A DNA stretch of 64,000 nt from Polytrichum commune (lineage: Eukaryota; Streptophyta; Polytrichopsida; Polytrichales; Polytrichaceae). The position numbers and the translations under genes were made by a program. Below, in pieces: positions 60,289-64,000 of this stretch. Numbering within the stretch: the stretch's first letter is position 1; every line of letters starts with the position of its first letter. Below the pieces are notes generated by a model that searched no databases, was not told the DNA's origin, and worked only from the letters and a program-made list of their open reading frames with translations. Location: NCBI GenBank assembly GCA_950295325.1, contig OX485803.1, positions 47,383,554 to 47,447,553 of the forward strand. Direction: 5' to 3'.

Positions 60289-60533
60289 TTTCGCCTACTG
60301 CCCGGTTGAGCCCTCCTCAACACCAATAACGGAACTCGGACGATAGCCAAGCTAGCTTTACGAGAGAAACCCCAACCTCTGACAGTGTAACTTAAGCTGC
60401 CCTTGCACAAATTTCAGACCACTGACCACACAATTCGCATAAGCAACAGGCTGGAAAGAGCGACTCAAGTCCATATCTCTGACCGCAAATCAAAGATAGA
60501 AGATTAGAACTCAATCCACAAAAGTCCCTCACG

Positions 60534-60850
60534 CAAAATGCCTCCAAATATGAACTAGCAACTTCTTAGCTAAACTCCATCGCCATAACGGCATCAAATT
60601 AATGATAGAAATACAACATAACTCCCTCACCAAAAATGCCTCAAAAGATAAACCAGCAAACTTCTGAGCTAAACTCCAACTTAAAAACGGCATCAAATCA
60701 ATGATTGAAATACTACAAAAATGCCTCAGGAAAAATGCCTCGAAACATAATCCAGCAACTTCTGTCAGAGCTAAACTCCATCGCAAAAACGGCATCAATC
60801 TACCACAGACCTCAACCAGAATGTCTGCATCGCAAACCAACTCCCTAAAC
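60534..60850. repeat. Tandem repeat, about 99-bp period, three copies
   Basis: AAAATGCCTC occurs at 60538, 60636 and 60735, each followed by CAGCAACTTCT...GAGCTAAACTCCA and ACGGCATCAA. The copies are diverged. They lie 250 bp upstream of the hemoglobin start codon, in its likely promoter. Confidence 0.8.
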
Positions 60851-61189
60851 TGGTCACAAGAATGCTTCACTATCATGCCAGACTAATGTTCCACTCATTC
60901 CATTCATCTGCAAGGCCTACCGGTGATAGAAAACATCCGCGCTCACTAATTCGAAAACTCGTGGATGAGTAGGAAGCACCAGAATAACTCCGCGGTGAAG
61001 AAAATTCTTCGGAGTGAATTCTCGACGAGAATGCGATGACAGCACTCCGTAGCAATATCCGACAACCAAGGAGGAGCCCCGGGGTGAGCAGTGCACACTA
61101 ACAAGCGGAAGAATTAAGTGCACCGGGAGATGAATCAGATATTTTAATTCACAGAAGAGAAAGTCTTGGAAGCTCCTATAGGAACAAAA

Positions 61190-61920
61190 ATGTGATGAGA
61201 GAGGATGAGATGAGAAGAATGCAAAGTACTTCTGGACCACAACAAATATTCCACAATGAAGCCACGGTCGGATGCACCTTTAAGAAGAGATTTAAAATGT
61301 GAGAGGCAGAGAAACTCCGTGACGAAATCGAGGCGAGAAAGGCAGATTTTAAATGAGAAGAATACAACGTGCTTCTGACCGCAAGTACTCCACAATAAGG
61401 CCACGGTTGGAAGCCCCTCGAAGAGATGAATGAGATGTAAGAGGCAGAGGAACTGCGTGACGAAATCGAGGCGAAAAAAGCAGATTGTGGCACAAAAGAC
61501 TCGGAAGAATGCGAATTATCTTGGACCACAAGTACAAAACAATGAAGCCACGATCTGAAGCGCCTTTAAGAGGAGAATGGGGTGTGAGAGGCAGAGGAAC
61601 CCCCTGACGAACTCGAGGCGAGAAGAACAAATTGTAAGACGAGAAGAATGCGAGATACTTCTGGCCCACAAGTACTACACAATGAGGCCAAGAACATAAG
61701 CGCCTTAAAGAGGAGAATGAGGTGAAAGTGGCGGTGGAACTGCGTGACGAAATCCGGGCTGCGAGAAATACAAATTGTGAGACGAGAAGAATGTGGCGTA
61801 CTTCTGATCACATGCATTCCGCAATGAAGCCACCGTCGGAAGCGCCTTTAAGAAGAGAATGAGATGACAGAGGCAGAGAAAGTGCCCGACGAAATCCGGG
61901 CTGCAAGGTAGCGAGATAAG
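61190..61920. repeat. Tandem repeat, about 142-bp period, five copies
   Basis: The anchor CCACGGTCGGAAGCGCC (with variants) recurs at 61262, 61401, 61548, 61688 and 61830, giving periods of 139, 147, 140 and 142 bp. Each unit also holds GAGGCAGAGGAACTGCGTGA and GACGAAATCGAGGCGAGAA. The - strand frames across it are Ser/Leu/Phe-rich repeat products, not genes. It lies about 0.9 kb upstream of the hemoglobin start. Confidence 0.85.
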
Positions 61921-61929
61921 TGAAGGTAA

Positions 61930-62355
61930 GCAAATTGAGTTCCTGCGTGAGGAGGGCGGGCGGAGTGAGACAGGGAAGAAGCGAGCGCGGGATCCTTGCT
62001 TCTGGGGACCAGCAAGGCTCGGAGAAGCTTCGGTGGCGCTTCGGGGCATCTCTAGGTTTGGGCCAGCTTCGGTGGAGCGTGCTCAGCACATGCCGGCTGG
62101 TGACCTAGACTCGGCGCAGGCTCGGTGGGCCCTGCCCCTCCTGCTGAGTCGGAGCTGTCCACAAATATTTATTCTTTATGGCGGACGTTAAACATACCCA
62201 TACGAGCCTGGCCCGCCGCTCCTGACGCCGAGCCAGGCCCCCTTGACATTGCCCCATCTGCAAAGTTTTTCCTGCCCGCTCACCACCATACGATGTCCGT
62301 GGACGGACGGACGGACGATTGGCATTATAGGCAGTACACTACACCGTTTATGGTA
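61930..62355. other. GC-rich non-coding stretch
   Basis: GC-richer than the surroundings; short open frames occur on both strands without any pattern I recognise. A GGACGGACGGACG microsatellite is near 62303..62316. Confidence 0.4.
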
Positions 62356-62359
62356 TTTA

Positions 62360-62733
62360 GGGCCGGTTTACACTACGGTGGAGAAGTCCACCGGTCATGA
62401 AAAAAAGGGCGTTTCTCAATTGTGATTGGTCGAAAATGCAACTCTTGACCGGTGGGTGTTTACACTAGGTGAAGAAAACAATGGTGGTGAACTTTTCTCA
62501 TGGATGATAAAATGACATGGCCGCCTACATGCCGGCACTTTTTGGAGTTGGGCTTCTCCGGAGAAGGAGTTTCTTGTCCGGCCTCAAGAGGCCGGAGAAG
62601 CCCAACTCAACAAAAATATTTTATTGCCTTTAATTCTTCTCCGGCACATCCACCATTTGCCTCATATAACCATGTCTTGGCCAAGCATTCTTGACCGACC
62701 GGAGGCCTTCTCCACCGTAGTGTAAACCGGCCC
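62360..62733. mobile_element. Tourist/PIF-Harbinger-like MITE (TSD TTA)
   Basis: The left end, and the reverse complement of the right end, both begin GGGCCGGTTTACACTACGG and continue into a GTGGAGAAG block. TTA lies on both sides (62357..62359 and 62734..62736). An inner palindrome (GGCTTCTCCGGAG / CCGGAGAAGCC) is near 62550..62600. 374 bp, non-coding. Its ends match the element at 33706..34064. Confidence 0.85.
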
Positions 62734-62736
62734 TTA

Positions 62737-64000
62737 GTGTCACAAGCGTAATAGTGTCACTTACCCTATTTTGAGGCGTATGTTAGGTATCATTCATGAT
62801 TATTATTATTTTTATTTTTTATTGAGAAGGCCGGCAGGCCAACGCCAAAGCACGGGAGGCAGTTGACCACCTGGCAAGTTTTTCTGTCAAGTAGAGAAGA
62901 GATCATTCATGATTAACAATTCCATCATAATTGTCGATTCATGACACTTGGCGTTTAAGTGTGTTTACTAATATCTTGGCATGAGTAAGTTTCAAAGTGT
63001 TTTGAGATGCACATCTATGTTATAATGGCAATGGTCTACAAGTCCACTAAGGTGTACACAAATGACACTTGCCATCAATATGTTGAAGAATAGTTTCCTC
63101 TTGCATACTAAAAATGCAAGACTATCATCTAAAGTATCCCAATGTGCTACTCTAAATGTCATAATGTAGATATTTTTTCACTTAAAGAAGTTACATATTG
63201 AATTGTATCGACAATTAGTGGGCGTGACACTTTGAGACCTCTAGGCATCTAGTTTATGCCCTTCACAAATAGTGCACGTGATACTAAATATCATAACTGG
63301 TGTAGAGAGATTCCTTGTATTTCGGATCTTAGGTCCATATGGCATTGGATGTAATTCAATGGCACATGGTAGGGTTTCAACATGCACACATTAAAGATAC
63401 ATTTAATGAAATGTCGGAATGCACATGGCTATGATTAGTCTTTGAGATCCATGTTGCAACCGCATATTGTTGCACAACATCCACGTTACACTTCATAGTT
63501 TTTGATGATTTGCATCTCAACCAATGAGTTATACTTGTATGATCACAACATTCTACCATGAGTATAGCAACGCCATTTGATATCATTGGGCAATAGGGTG
63601 CAACTATGTTGAGGTTGTGATGGAAACTATTTCATATGAGTTAGCTTGAGTTGGTGATTAATTTCATGCCAATTAAGCACGTAAAAGATGAGTATCAAAT
63701 CACCTACACATATCAAAGGTGACCACCAAAAGCCCTACAACAATTATGAGGTGGCTACAACGGTTTGAACAGTGTACAAACATGTCTCCCATGGAAAGGC
63801 AATCACTAATAGGCACATATGTGCTTGATTTAGATAACGATGTGATGCTCGTTGATCCAAAAATCTTCAAGGCAACACAAGATCACACGATGACAAGTCC
63901 AAGGGAGTGAGTCCAACACCCTTTGTTTAAGAAATCAATTACAAAGACCTCGTGTGGGTTGCTCACAATACATGCATGAAGTGCAAGCACAAAGCTAGTC
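62737..64000. other. Non-coding stretch to the window end
   Basis: AT-rich, with short ORFs such as 63719..63910 that have no recognisable domain. Nothing further is seen. Confidence 0.4.

Noticed and set aside
60917-62089. Series of overlapping - strand ORFs of 83-117 codons
   Set aside because: They repeat every ~142 bp with the tandem array and have low-complexity Ser/Leu/Phe composition.

Overview
The window looks like nuclear DNA of a land plant. I see two intron-containing plant genes with GT-AG junctions: a short-chain dehydrogenase/reductase of the retinol-dehydrogenase/TIC32-like group (41561..45956, +, 8 exons, 323 codons) and a class 2 truncated (2-on-2) hemoglobin (57645..60288, -, 4 exons, 157 codons). 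Almost everything else that can be identified is transposon-derived. The density and kinds of LTR elements, LINEs and MITEs fit a repeat-rich plant genome. The look of several LINE remnants makes me lean towards a non-seed plant, but that is inference; the species cannot be read from the sequence.

Left third (1-23 kb): an old reading frame resembling a hAT-type transposase C-terminus (3..1960) is split by a solo LTR with a 5-bp target duplication. Next come a non-autonomous CACTA element (3357..4525) with a SINE-like tRNA head and a minisatellite inside it, and an intact, very young Ty3/Gypsy element of the Athila/Tat type (5155..16724, - strand). The Ty3 element has 2180-bp LTRs that differ at one position, an open 2079-aa gag-pol and a GGACC target duplication. 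A LINE reverse-transcriptase fragment, three more copies of the first solo-LTR family, and minisatellites follow.

Middle (23-41 kb): a decayed SWIM-like coding remnant, two related LTRs facing each other with 42 bp between them, nested Tourist-like MITEs, Stowaway-like MITEs, several long hairpins, a second minisatellite-plus-tRNA-head unit, and the 3' part of a different LINE.

Right third (41-64 kb): the dehydrogenase gene (with a MITE in intron 4 and an in-frame, stop-free intron 3), a LINE carrying ORF1-like and endonuclease parts, a tandem-repeat block, a full SINE with a 12-bp target duplication, a quiet AT-rich stretch, the hemoglobin gene with two tandem-repeat arrays upstream, and another Tourist-like MITE. 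The two host genes are convergent and about 11.7 kb apart; nothing suggests that they work together. All exon boundaries were placed by eye from splice signals and family conservation, without transcript support.
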